Shown in pieces: positions 12,536-22,390 of a stretch of 64,000 nt of DNA. The stretch covers positions 40,464,603-40,528,602 of the forward strand of contig CM075760.1 of NCBI GenBank assembly GCA_037974335.1, read 5' to 3'. This DNA comes from Prionace glauca. Lineage: Eukaryota > Chordata > Chondrichthyes > Carcharhiniformes > Carcharhinidae. The translations under genes were made by a program, and so were the position numbers. The notes beneath the pieces were generated by a model that was not told the origin of the DNA, ran no database searches, and saw only the letters and a program-made list of their open reading frames with translations. Position 1 is the stretch's first letter. Each line of letters opens with the position of its first letter.

Positions 12536-14140
12536 AGTGGCTGAGTGACGAAATCTCCAAGGTTCAAATCCAACAACAAAGAAATAAGACGGTAGTGAGT
12601 TTAAATTTGTGATTCAATCCATGCTTAATCACAGAGAAAAAATGTGCGACATGTTTTGTCCATAATTCCCTGTCTGGTGAGGTGACTGCGAGTAAATGGA
12701 AGAATACTTTCTTCCATTTACTGGGATAGAATTGGGGTAGAATTAATGTTCTTCTAGGGCAAGGGGTCCTGTAGTATTGATCACATCAGAAGAAAGTCCT
12801 TATCTAGTTATGATAAGGCAGCGACTTTGGGTCGTAAAAGGTGTCAGGAAACAACAAAGCTCTAAAATTAGGCTCGAAATGACAGTGGTATTGTGGGGAA
12901 ATTCAGTAATACTAGCAAAAAAGGATTCTGATCGCACACGCTGCGTACCGACTGTGATCAAATTTACCGAGAAGTGGGAAGGGGAGATGGGAAAAGGCAG
13001 GCCAATAATTGATACAGACTAGGAAATAACACCAAAGACAAAATGTCAGTTGACGCACCACTTTGGAGAATGTCTTGGCTCGGAATTATAATACATTTCT
13101 GTCGCTGTCACTTATTATTCCTGCTTTTCAGTGTGAGCGCGCCCTCTGCTGGCTGATCAGTAACCGGAACTATCAGTGCGGTGCTTTTGTCCGGGATCCG
13201 CTCTATCTCTGTAGCAGAAACACAAGGCGGTATCGAAGAGAAGCGTCCTGGTGACTGTAGTTCATGCTGGCAGTATTGCCACCACGTTGGGGTCTTCAAC
13301 AGAGAGATTTCCTCTTTAAAGGTCTTGGAATGGTGACCAATTTGTATTTTCTGTTTTTCATCGGATCCGTGATCAACAGTGTGACTAGAGAGACTCCACA
13401 TGCCCAGCCGCACATTGAGACAAACAGTTACTGAACATCTGTGTCCAAGAAACAGACCGGAGCAGAGTCCAGAAAATAATTGGATTTGAATGTGTCCTTG
13501 GTGTGTGGCTGACAACGCCTGATTTGTCTATGGTTGTGAAGTGCCTTGGTGAAACACAGCAACCTGTTTGATCAAGGGCTTATTGTGTTATCCAGGCCTG
13601 GGTATAAGATCAGTGTATGGCCTCCCCAAACCGGCTCCTTTTCCTGATACCTTTCTGTTTTCAGCACTGTTTTCAGCCCTGCTGTGGCATTGCCTTGGGC
13701 CCACTGAAACAGCTGCCCATGCATCAGTTTATCATGTACATGGCTGGCAACACCATCTCATCCTTCCTATCATGATGATGTGCATGATGGCCTGGACACG
13801 GTTACAGGCCTTGGTGCCCATGTCAGCAAGCGAGCACTGTATTGAATCTGCAGCTCAGAAACAGCCCTGAACTGGCATCACTTGAGCAGCTTGGAATAGA
13901 GTACTGGGAGTTGTCTAACTAAGGGAGTTAGGGAAAGAAGGGAAAGGGGTTCTGTTTTGCTTTCTAACTTTCTCAGCTTTTAGGGAGAAGAAGCTAGATT
14001 TTTGGTGAGCATCTGCAAAGTGACTAAGATTTATTCTGCTCCTAAGAGTCAACATAGTATAACAACTGGTGTTGAGGTCAAATCAATAATTAAGAACAAA
14101 AATAAAGTATATCATTCGGTAAAATAAAAGGTTATTTTTA
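12536..14140. other. No gene recognised (1.6 kb)
   Basis: I could not assign this stretch. Open frames at 12777-13022, 13108-13515 (minus) and 13568-13870 show no domain signature. Parts may be eroded LINE sequence. Confidence 0.35.
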
Positions 14141-14144
14141 CCCA

Positions 14145-15519
14145 TTAAAGATGGGAGGGCAGGTGATGTGTCACAGCTGCAGCATTTGGGAGCTCCTGGG
14201 TGTCAGTTTGATCCAGGACAAACACGTCTGCAGTGAGTGTTTGAAGTTCAAGTAGCTTCGACTCAATTTATGAGCTGGAGACTGAACTACAGACACTACA
14301 AAGCATCAGGGAGGGGGAAATTACCTGGATCTTTTGTGCCAGGAGGTAGTCACACCTCTCAGGTCAGAGTCCTAAAAGAAAGAGGTGGATGAGCAAACCG
14401 TCCTTGACACCATTGTACAGGAAGCCATTCAAGTTGGAGGGGAAAAATGTAGGGGTATTATGGGATGGTGTAGTCAGAGGGATTCACACTGTTCTCTGTG
14501 GCAATGTGCATGAGTCCAGATGGCTGTGTTGCTTGCCTTGCGCCAAGGTTCAGGACATCTGCTCAGGGCTGAAGACGAACTTACAGTATTGTATCGGATC
14601 TGCAGCTCAAAAGCAGCTGCACAGGCGGAAATGACCCAGTCATTGTGGTCCATGTAGGTACCAATGACTTCGGCAGGCCAAAGAAGGAGATTTTGCATGG
14701 TTAGTATGAGGATGTAGTTAAGTATGAGGATGGACCAAGTTAAGAAGCAAGATCTCAAAGTCCATTATCTCGATTATTAGCTGAACTACTTGCTAATTGG
14801 TTTAGGACAAATCAGATCAGAGAGATGAATGCTTGACTCAAAGATTGGTGTGGGAGGTGGGTTCGGGTTCATGGGCCACCAGTACAGCAGAAATTAGGAT
14901 CTGTACCATTGGGACGGTCTACATCTGATCCATGTTGGGACCAGTGTTCTTGTGAACCACGTAACTAGGAAAATAGAGAGGGTTTCAGACTAAATACTGG
15001 ACAGGGAATCAAATTTGGGTCAAGGATTCAAATTTATATAAATGACTGGATGAAGGGATGGTTGCCAATTTTGCTGATGACACAAGATAGAAGTGAAAGT
15101 AAGTTGTGAAGAGGGCATATGGAAGGTGCATAAAGAGAGAAAGATTAAGTGAATGAACAAATTAATGGCAAGTGGAGTCGAATGTGGGAGAATGTGAAAT
15201 TGTCCATTTTGGCAGGAAGAATGAAAAAGAAGCATTTTGTCTAAATGGTGAGAGATTGCAGAGCTCTGAGATTCAGAAGGACTTTCAGTGTACTCGTGCA
15301 TAAATCACAAAAGGTTAATATGTAGGTACAGCAAGTAATTAGGAAAACTAATGTTATCATTTATTGTGAAGGGAAAGAAATACAGAACTAGGGAGGTTAC
15401 GCTTCAATTGTACAAGTCACTGGTGAGACGGCTTCTGGAGTACTATGTACAGTATTGGTCGCCTTGTTTCGGAAGGATGTAAGTACAATGGAGACAGTTT
15501 GGAGAAGGTTTATCAGGCC
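14145..15519 (+). mobile_element. Old CR1-like LINE, ORF1 piece plus RT piece
   Basis: Positions 14150-14380 resemble the 5' ORF1 region of elasmobranch CR1s ('ctgcagcatttgggagctcc', 'agggagggggaaattacctg'). Positions 14450-14700 resemble the ORF1 hydrolase-like block. From about 15010 the RT palm is recognisable ('VANFADDTR') and runs to 'PIFEMV'. Most of ORF2 between them is missing. The element resumes after the fold-back insertion. Confidence 0.6.
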
Positions 15520-15730
15520 AATATTTGAAATGGTGTGGAGATACTGGCTTTGGGTGGGGTGGACACAGTAAGAAGTCTCACAACATCAGGTTAAAGTCCA
15601 ATAGGTTTATTTGGAACTACGAGCTTTCGGAATGCTGCTCCTTCTCGGGTGAGGAAGGAACAACACTCCATAAGCTCGTGATTACAAGTAAACCCGTTGG
15701 CCTTTAACCTGATGTTGTGAGACTTCTTAT
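15520..15730 (+). mobile_element. Fold-back (palindromic) repeat inserted in an old LINE
   Basis: Two arms pair with each other: 15569-15608 and 15690-15729, with 27 consecutive matching bases starting 'taagaagtctcacaacatca'. The loop holds 'gagctttcggaatgctgctc' on one side and 'ataagctcgtgattacaagt' on the other. A flanking 12-base word (15520-15531 versus 15731-15742, 9/12 identical) looks like an aged target-site duplication. The family is unknown to me; its structure suggests a MITE or fold-back element. Confidence 0.65.
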
Positions 15731-15819
15731 AATGCCTGAAATTGATGGGCTGTGTTATGAGAAATGGCTAGGCTGGCTTGAGTGTTTCCGCTAGAGTTTG
15801 TAAGAATAAGTGGTGACTT
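15731..15819 (+). mobile_element. Continuation of the old CR1-like LINE
   Basis: 'gcctgaaattgatgggctgt' through 'gaataagtggtgactt' matches the CR1 block encoding 'E-x-x-GLSYEERL ... RxRGDL' in diverged form. It is cut at about 15820 by the young LINE. Confidence 0.5.
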
Positions 15820-18188
15820 GTTCTTGGATCTGGTGCTATGTAATGAGGCGGGTAGAATTAGGGACCTTGCGGTGAAGGATCCTCTTGGAGAGAGTGATCA
15901 TTGTATGGTGGAGTTTCTGGTGCAGATGGAGGAGGAGAAAGTGGGTTCCCAGACACGCGTCCTTTGTTTGAATAGAGGGGAGTATGGTAGGATGAGAGAA
16001 GAATTGGCGAATGTGGACTGGGGGAGCGCGTTGGAAGGTAGGTCTGCTGAGGAGCAGTGGAGGATCTTTAAGGAGATCTTTCTTGGTGCTCAGCAGAAAT
16101 TTATTCCGATGGTTAAAAAGGACAGTAGGAGGAGAGGTAATAAGCCGTGGATAACGAAGGAGGTGAAGGAAAGTGTTAAATTAAAAGCGGAGGAGTTTAG
16201 AGTAGCTAAGAGCAGTGGGCGAGAAGAGGATTGGGAAAGGTTTAAATGTCAACAAAGATTGACAAAGAAATTGATAAAGGAGGGTAGGAGAAGCTATGAG
16301 GCTGGGCTAGCACTTAATATAAAAAAGGATAGCAAGAGTTTTTATAAATATATAAAAAGGAAGAGGCTGGCTAGGGTAAACGTTGGTCCTTTAGAGGATG
16401 AGAAAGGGGAGCTCGTGGTAGGGGATGGGGATATGGCTAAGGTCTTGAATAACTTTTTTGTTTCTGTCTTCACGGAGGAGGACGTGAATAATTTGCCGGG
16501 TGTTAGCGATGGAAAGGTGGTAGGAATGGAGGGTCTTAATGACATTACTGTTACTAGAGAGGTGGTGCTCGACAGACTGGAGGGGCTGATTGTGGACAAG
16601 TCCCCAGGACCGGATGGAATGCATCCGAGGGTTCTGAAAGAAATGGCGGAGGTGATAGTGGATGCCTTGGTGGTTATTTTCCAGACGTCGCTGGATTCCG
16701 GGGAAGTGCCAGAAGATTGGAAAACGGCTAATGTTACGCCGTTGTTTAAGAAGGGTGCCAGGTAAAAGGCGGGGAATTATAGGCCGGTTAGTTTAACGTC
16801 TGTGGTAGGTAAAATGTTTGAAACCGTCATTAAGGAGGAAATAGCGAGGCATCTTGAGGGGAATTGCTTGATAGGGCGGACGCAACACGGTTTCATTAAA
16901 GGGAAGTCGTGTCTGACAAATTTACTGGAGTTCTATGAGGATGTGTCTAGGGCAGTGGATAGAGGAGAGCCGGTGGATGTGGTCTTTCTGGATTTTCAGA
17001 AGGCGTTTGACAAGGTACCTCACAAGAGGTTATTGCAGAAGGTCAGGGGACATGGAGTTGGGGGTAGGGTGTTAGCGTGGATAGAGGATTGATTATCAAA
17101 TAGGAGGCAGAGAGTGGGGGTCAATGGATGCTATTCGGATTGGCGGTTGGTGACTAGTGGGGTGCCCCAGGGATCGGTGCTGGGGCCTCAGCTATTTTCC
17201 ATTTATATAGATGATCTGGAGGAGGGAACCGAGTGCAGGGTGTCGAAATTTGCTGATGACACCAAGATTGGGGGAAAGACAAATTGTGCGGAGGGTGTGG
17301 AGAGTCTGCAGAAGGATCTAGATAGGCTGGGCGAATGGGGCAGGAAATGGCAAATGGAATTTAATGTTGGCAAGTGTGAGGTGGTCCACTTTGGAAGGAG
17401 GAATGGTAGGAAGGACTATTACTTACGGGGCGAAAAACTGCAGCAGGCGACGGTGCAGAGGGACCTCGGGGTCCTTGTGCATGAGTCGCAAAAACCCAGC
17501 TTGCAGGTGCAGCAGGTGGTCAGGAAGGCGAATGGGATGCTGGCCTTCATAGCGAGGGGGATTGAATATAGGAGTAGGGAGGTCTTGCTACAGCTGTGTA
17601 GGGCATTGGTGAGGCCGCAGCTGGAGTACTGTGTGCAGTTTTGGGCGCCGCACCTGCGCAAGGATATTTTGGCCCTGGAGGGAGTGCAGAGGAGGTTTAC
17701 TCGGCTGATACCGGAGTTGAGGGGATTGAGCTATGAGGAGAGGCTGAATAAACTAGGTTTGTACTCGTTAGAGTTTAGAAGAATGAGGGGAGATCTCATT
17801 GAGACGTATAAGATGATGAATGGGATGGATAGGATAGAGGTGGAGAGACTCTTCCCGCTCAAAAAAGACAGTAGGACTAGGGGGCACAGCCTCAAGATAA
17901 AGAGGGGGCGGTTTAGAACAGAGTTGAGGAGGAACTTCTTCACTCAAAGGGTGGTGAATCTCTGGAATTCTCTGCCCGTTGAAGTGGTGGAGGTTGCCTC
18001 GCCAAATATTTTTAAGAAACGGGTTGATGGGTTTTGATAAGAGAAGGGATTAAGGGTTATGGGGAGAGGGCAGGAAGGTGGAGCTGAGTCACGACAGATC
18101 AGCCATGATCTTATTGAATGGCGGGGCAGGCTCGAAGGGCCAGATGGCCTACTCCTGCTCCTATTTCTTATGTTCTTATGTTCTTATA
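15820..18188 (+). mobile_element. Young CR1-like LINE, 5'-truncated, almost open ORF2
   Basis: The frame opens inside the endonuclease C-terminus ('LVLCNEAGRIRDLAV', 'GESDHCMVEF') and continues through a basic linker to reverse transcriptase: 'DKSPGPDGMHPRVLKEM', 'NYRPVSLTSVVGKMFE', '[16 protein letters not shown]', 'SGVPQGSVLGPQLFSIYI' and catalytic 'FADDTKIGG' near 17250. It then runs through the C-terminal 'LEYCVQFWAPHLRKD' region. All pieces are in one frame, interrupted only by TAA at 16763-16765 and TGA at 17090-17092 (Trp in other copies). One missing T near 18034 ends the frame early at 'DGF'. The 3' UTR ends in TTCTTATG repeats, a CR1-style tail. Close relatives lie at 27.7, 28.0-29.3, 38.8, 47.8 and 51.8-53.6 kb. 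Confidence 0.93.
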
Positions 18189-18290
18189 TTTTGAATGTGG
18201 TCTGACCAGAGTCTTATAAAAGTCAGCAGTACATCCCTGCTTTTAATTCTAGCCCTCTGGAAATGAATGCTAACAGAGGGTCCTCTGTAA
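18189..18290 (-). mobile_element. Old CR1-like fragment
   Basis: The plus strand 'tgtggtctgaccagagtctt' resembles antisense CR1 ORF2 ('ALVRPQLEYC' region). It is short and decayed. Confidence 0.4.
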
Positions 18291-18532
18291 TATCAAATGA
18301 ATATTGACAGATTTACAGTCTGAGTCTCCATTATTACCAACTTTCCATACGCCCCTGACCCTCAACAACCTATCTAGGCTGTAAATGTTCTACTTTGGGC
18401 GTAAAAGGTCTTGGATTGAAGGGAGTTAACTGAAGCTGTTTGTTTAGTGACTGTAATTGATGTGAGCCTCCATGGATCTGATTAGTGTGCCTGGACGGTT
18501 TTCTCTTTTCTATTAATAAGGGATTCCGTTCA

Positions 18533-18944
18533 ATGTGTTGTCCTATTGAGTCAGCGGGAGCGACGACTCTGACACTAACAGAGATCAGCGGCTGTGGAGA
18601 CAGAGGGAGGGAGAAGAGCGACCTGAATCTGGGAACAATGGATTGGAAATTTCCAACAACGGATCGGAATCTGGGAACAATGAAACGGAATGTTCCAACA
18701 ATGGGCCAGAATCTGAGTACAATGAATTGGAATGTTCCAACAATGGAGCAGAATCTGAGTACAATGAACTGGAATGTTATAACAATGGATCAGAATGTTC
18801 CAACCGAGGACAGGACTTTATTGTATTGGATATCTCAGTTTACTACAGATGCTTCGTGGATAACATCAGCTGTTCGGATTGAATACCTACTGAAGGCGAT
18901 TCAGTGCTTTTACTATCCCCTTCTGGCTATTGTTGGTGTTCCAG
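18533..18944 (+). CDS. GPR139-like receptor, exon 1 (N-terminus and start of TM1)
   Basis: This is the first coding exon of a rhodopsin-like receptor. The frame ends 'AIQCFYYPLLAIVGVP' plus one base, followed by a consensus donor (CAG|GTAAGT at 18945). It joins in phase 1 to the exon at 29796 to give '...VGVPVNIITIATL', the TM1 pattern I know from GPR139-like proteins. The start is uncertain: the earliest in-frame ATG is 18533, and several others lie in the repeat, the last at 18785. The longest choice gives 137 residues before the splice, longer than the usual short N-terminus of the family. Residues about 32-87 are four 14-residue tandem repeats. The intron to exon 2 is about 10.85 kb and full of LINEs. 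Ligand and expression are unknown. Medium confidence for the N-terminus, high for the TM1 end. Confidence 0.75.
18625..18792 (+). repeat. Coding 42-bp tandem repeat (4 copies)
   Basis: Four exact-length 42-bp copies lie at 18625-18666, 18667-18708, 18709-18750 and 18751-18792. Because 42 is a multiple of three, each adds 14 codons without changing frame. In the receptor frame the unit reads like 'MNWNVPTMEQNLST'; a second frame also stays open ('ECSNNGPESEYNEL'). Copies 3 and 4 are the most alike. Confidence 0.92.
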
Positions 18945-19379
18945 GTAAGTCCCTGGCTGGAATTGTACCGGCCCGACCACCACAGGAATCAGAGCAAGCG
19001 AGAGTTGGAGAATGGGAAGGTCTGTTGAACACTGGCAGGAATTTGCAGCTTGTGTAAGACTGAGGCTGTAAAGTCCTGTGCCCTGGTCCAGTTCCCAATT
19101 CTACGAAAGATTATTTAACTGTATTGAATTACTGTGCTCCGTTTGCTGCTCTTGTTGTTTCTGTTGAATATCTGTCTCCAGTTATTAATTCTTTCAGCCA
19201 GTGACAATTGACTCAGGGCCTTTGAGCTAGGATGTCTTCTATTTGCTGTGACTTTCCATAGACAAGTGACCTCAAATACTCTTCCATCGTGAGTAAATGA
19301 TTGAGACATAATCTTTTTTACCCTCTGCATATAACACCAGCTCACCCACCCAATCACCAGGCCGCAGAAGCAATTTTAT

Positions 19380-19730
19380 TGGTCATATATGCACAGCAGG
19401 ATCTCACAGAGAGGGAGCATACTTCATAAAATTTGAAATTTACTCACCAGTGTCACAAATACGCAAACATTAACATTGCAGTTAAGTTGCTGTGAAAATC
19501 CCCGAGTTGCCACACTCCAGCGCCTGTTCTGGTACACTGAGGGAGAATTTAGCATGGCCAATGCACCTAACCAACACAACTTTCAGAGAGTGGGAGGAAA
19601 CTCACGCAGACACGCACAGACGTGAAGACTCTGCACAGATAGGAGGCAAACCTGCAATTGATCCAAGCCCCAAGTGCTTTGAGGCAACAGCATTATCCCA
19701 TGTACCACCACAAACTCTCCTAGAGTCACA
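19380..19730 (-). mobile_element. SINE, antisense, diverged
   Basis: The antisense body ('cactgagggagaatttagca', 'tgggaggaaactcacgcaga') and diverged head ('gaggcaacagcattatccca') are present, with an extra 5' block ('agttgctgtgaaaatcccc') seen also at 32.2 and 48.3 kb. This marks a second SINE subfamily. Confidence 0.68.
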
Positions 19731-20684
19731 GGAAAACAAACACACAGACAGACCCAAACAGACATATATTAATACGCACATTTACTGATAGAAGCAGTCG
19801 GATTTATACTTACTCCCACTTACTCCCACTCACACACAAATTCAAGAATCAAAATTGCTGTAACATTCCAGAATAACGCACACTTTGGAACACTCGCCAG
19901 GTACTCTGTTGCTCACACAAAAAGCACGCACACACACACATACTGGTACAGACAATATAGATGCACACAACACACCCGCGGTAGGGAGTCAGGATAACAA
20001 CTACTCTGTGCCCATTGGTGGCGGGGTCAGCAGTAAAACCGCGTGGCAGACTAGAACTCAGGCCCACGCCTGATTTCTCGCCTCCTGCAACCTTCATCGG
20101 CAACGGACAGACAGCGGATTCAGCCTCCAGCCCATTTCTGGCAAGAGGCTGAATAAATTATTGAAATTTATTTTAAAACAAATTTAATTAAAATTAGCAA
20201 TCTTGGGATGTATTTGTCCAGCACACTTGCCTTTGCAGCCTCATTGGGAGAGGTTATGTACGGTGAGGAAAACAGCTGGCCACATGTATGAGGACGTGGC
20301 CTCGGCACTGGAACCAAATGCGATTGAGGACAGTGAGCAAGGTCGACAGCAAACGTAGATGCTCCTTGGGTAATGCCCAACAGGCACTGGCAACTGGGCA
20401 GTACTGGGGGTTGGGCCTGAGGTGGTAAGATCTACAGGAGGAGGGCCTGAAGATAGCGGGGCATATGGGCCATTGCGTGCAGGAGTGGGATAAGCAGAGG
20501 CTGCATCTGCAGGGGCGTGAGCAGAAGGGGCAGGGCCTGAAGGCAGATGGGCACTTGCGGAGTGGGCCGATGCAGTCGGGAGAGTGGCCCAGGCCCTGCT
20601 GCTGCTCTGCATGAGATTGGTGAGGGTAGCGCGTCCTACAGCCACTCTGCACATGATCGATGAGGCAGGGATGGGGTCTAGCTG
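19731..20684. other. No gene recognised
   Basis: The stretch is a mix of short CA-rich sequence (19735-19960), AT-rich sequence near 20160-20200 and GC-rich sequence at 20400-20690. The long minus-strand frames here are compositional. Confidence 0.4.
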
Positions 20685-20945
20685 CCTCTCTGCATGCACA
20701 ATGGGATAGAGAGGGGACCTCGCTGCTCTCTGCATGGACAGTGAAATAGGGAGGGGGCCTCACTGTCTCTCTACATGCACAGTAGGGGAGGTAGGGGGCC
20801 TCACTGCCTCTCTGCATGGACAGTGGGATAGTGAGGGGACCTCGCTGCTCTCTGCATGCACAGTGGGGTAGGGAGGGGGTCTCGCTGCTCCTCTGCATGC
20901 ACAAAGGTTAGGGAGGGGGTCTCGTTGCCCCTCTGCATGCAGTTG
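20685..20945. repeat. Minisatellite, about 45-bp period
   Basis: Six imperfect copies centre on 'ctctgcatgcacagtggg' followed by a G-rich and 'cctcgctgc' segment. Minus-strand frames through the array repeat 'CACRE'-like peptides and are an effect of the repeat, not a gene. Confidence 0.8.
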
Positions 20946-21244
20946 ATGTGGGGGAAGGGGGGGGGGATTGGTTTGAGTGTGGGTGGGGGTGGCGCTATAT
21001 CCGGCAAGGGGCTACTCATGAAGAGCTGCTGCTCCCACACTATCTGGGGGCAGCTTCTGTGTTGAAGCTAGCTGGAGTAGTAGAGAGCTGACAGATGTCT
21101 CTCTCAGACCAGGCATCTCACTGTTGGCTGCTATTGCGCATTTGCAAGCGCATGTGTTTTGTCTGTTGTCGGTCTCCCGGCCAGCGTGTGGGAGCTGCAA
21201 CTGATGAGGGCCACTGCTGAGGATGGTCTAACAACCATCGAGTT

Positions 21245-22034
21245 TTAACAGCAGAAAATGAGTCCCTTCAGCCAATTATGTCGGAACTGATTATCAAATA
21301 CCTTTCCAATCGAATCCCATTTTCCAGCACTCGATCCACAGCCTTGTATGTTCTGATGTTTAAATTGCTGATCTAAATACCTCTTGTGGTCGTTCCCGCT
21401 TCTACCACCTTTCAGGCCCCGAGCTGCAGATCCCAGCATCCTGTGGACGGAAACATTTCTCCTCAAATCCACACAGAAATCTGCCCGTTATCTGAAATCC
21501 ACGCCCCTCTGGTTATTGACACTTTCTAGTAAAGGGAAAAACGTTTCTTCCTATCTATGTGAAGCATAATTTTGTACATATCACTCAGGTTCCCCCCCAC
21601 AACCCCCACCTGAAAGCACTCCACCATCACCACACACTACACCCGTTCGCCATTCCTCGCACCAGCCCCCCCCCCCCCTCCCTCCCCCCCCCCCCCCCCC
21701 CCGCCCCATCCGTCTCTGCTCTAAGTAAAAAGCCCAGCCAACCAGCCTCTATATTCCTCATACATGAAATTCTTCAGCCCAGGCAGCATCCTGATGAATC
21801 TCCTCTCCACCGTCTCCAGTGCAATTACATCCTTCCTGTCGTGTGATGATCAGAGCTGCGCACAGTATTCTTGCTCTGGTCTAACAGGTATTTTATACAC
21901 TCCCATCATAACCTCCCAGCTCTTATTTTCTATACTGCAGCTGCTAAAGGCAAGTATCCTCCATGATGTCTCAATCACATTACCTACCTGTCTTGCTGCC
22001 TTGAGGGATCCACATATATCCACCCAAAATTCAT
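21245..22034 (-). mobile_element. Old CR1-like LINE fragment with poly-C tract
   Basis: The plus strand carries antisense ORF2 C-terminal sequence ('acatttctcctcaaatccac', 'gcatcctgatgaatctcctc', 'gcacagtattcttgctctgg'). Positions 21667-21703 are almost pure C and interrupt it. The right end continues into the left arm of the inverted repeat. Confidence 0.65.
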
Positions 22035-22390
22035 TCATGAGGAGGATAGCCTGTTAGCGGGAGATACCAACAGTAACCAGGCCTGTGACACCACAGCTGG
22101 TTCTGCTGTGGAAAAGGGTGGGACAAAAAGCAAGCGAGCGGTAGTAATAGGGGACTTGCTAGTTAGAGGCACGGGCAGGCGTTTCTGTGGCCGCAATCAA
22201 AACTCCAGGATGATGTGTTGCCTGCCTGGTGCCAGGGTCAAGGAGGTGCCTGAGCCATTGCAGGACATTCTTAAGGGAGAGGGTGAGCAGCCAAAGGTAC
22301 ATATTAGTACCAACGATGTAGGTTGGAAAATAGATGAGGTCCGAAATGTGAATATAGAGAGTTAGGCAGAAGGCTAACGTGCAAGACCTC
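21983..22390 (+). repeat. Left arm of a 408-bp inverted repeat
   Basis: This is the reverse complement, with only scattered mismatches, of 23555-23962. The arm contains about 50 bp of the old minus-strand CR1 plus the 5' part of the plus-strand LINE ORF1, so it spans a junction between two repeats. Confidence 0.92.

Noticed and set aside
18643-18882. Alternative open frame through the 42-bp repeats (Asn/Glu/Ser-rich)
   Set aside because: It stops before TM1 and does not reach the donor in the frame that restores the receptor. The other frame joins exon 2.
20254-20904. 216-codon minus-strand open frame with repeated Cys/Arg-rich units
   Set aside because: It runs along a 45-bp minisatellite and GC-rich sequence. 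The repeated peptide follows the DNA repeat and no domain or splice context supports a gene.
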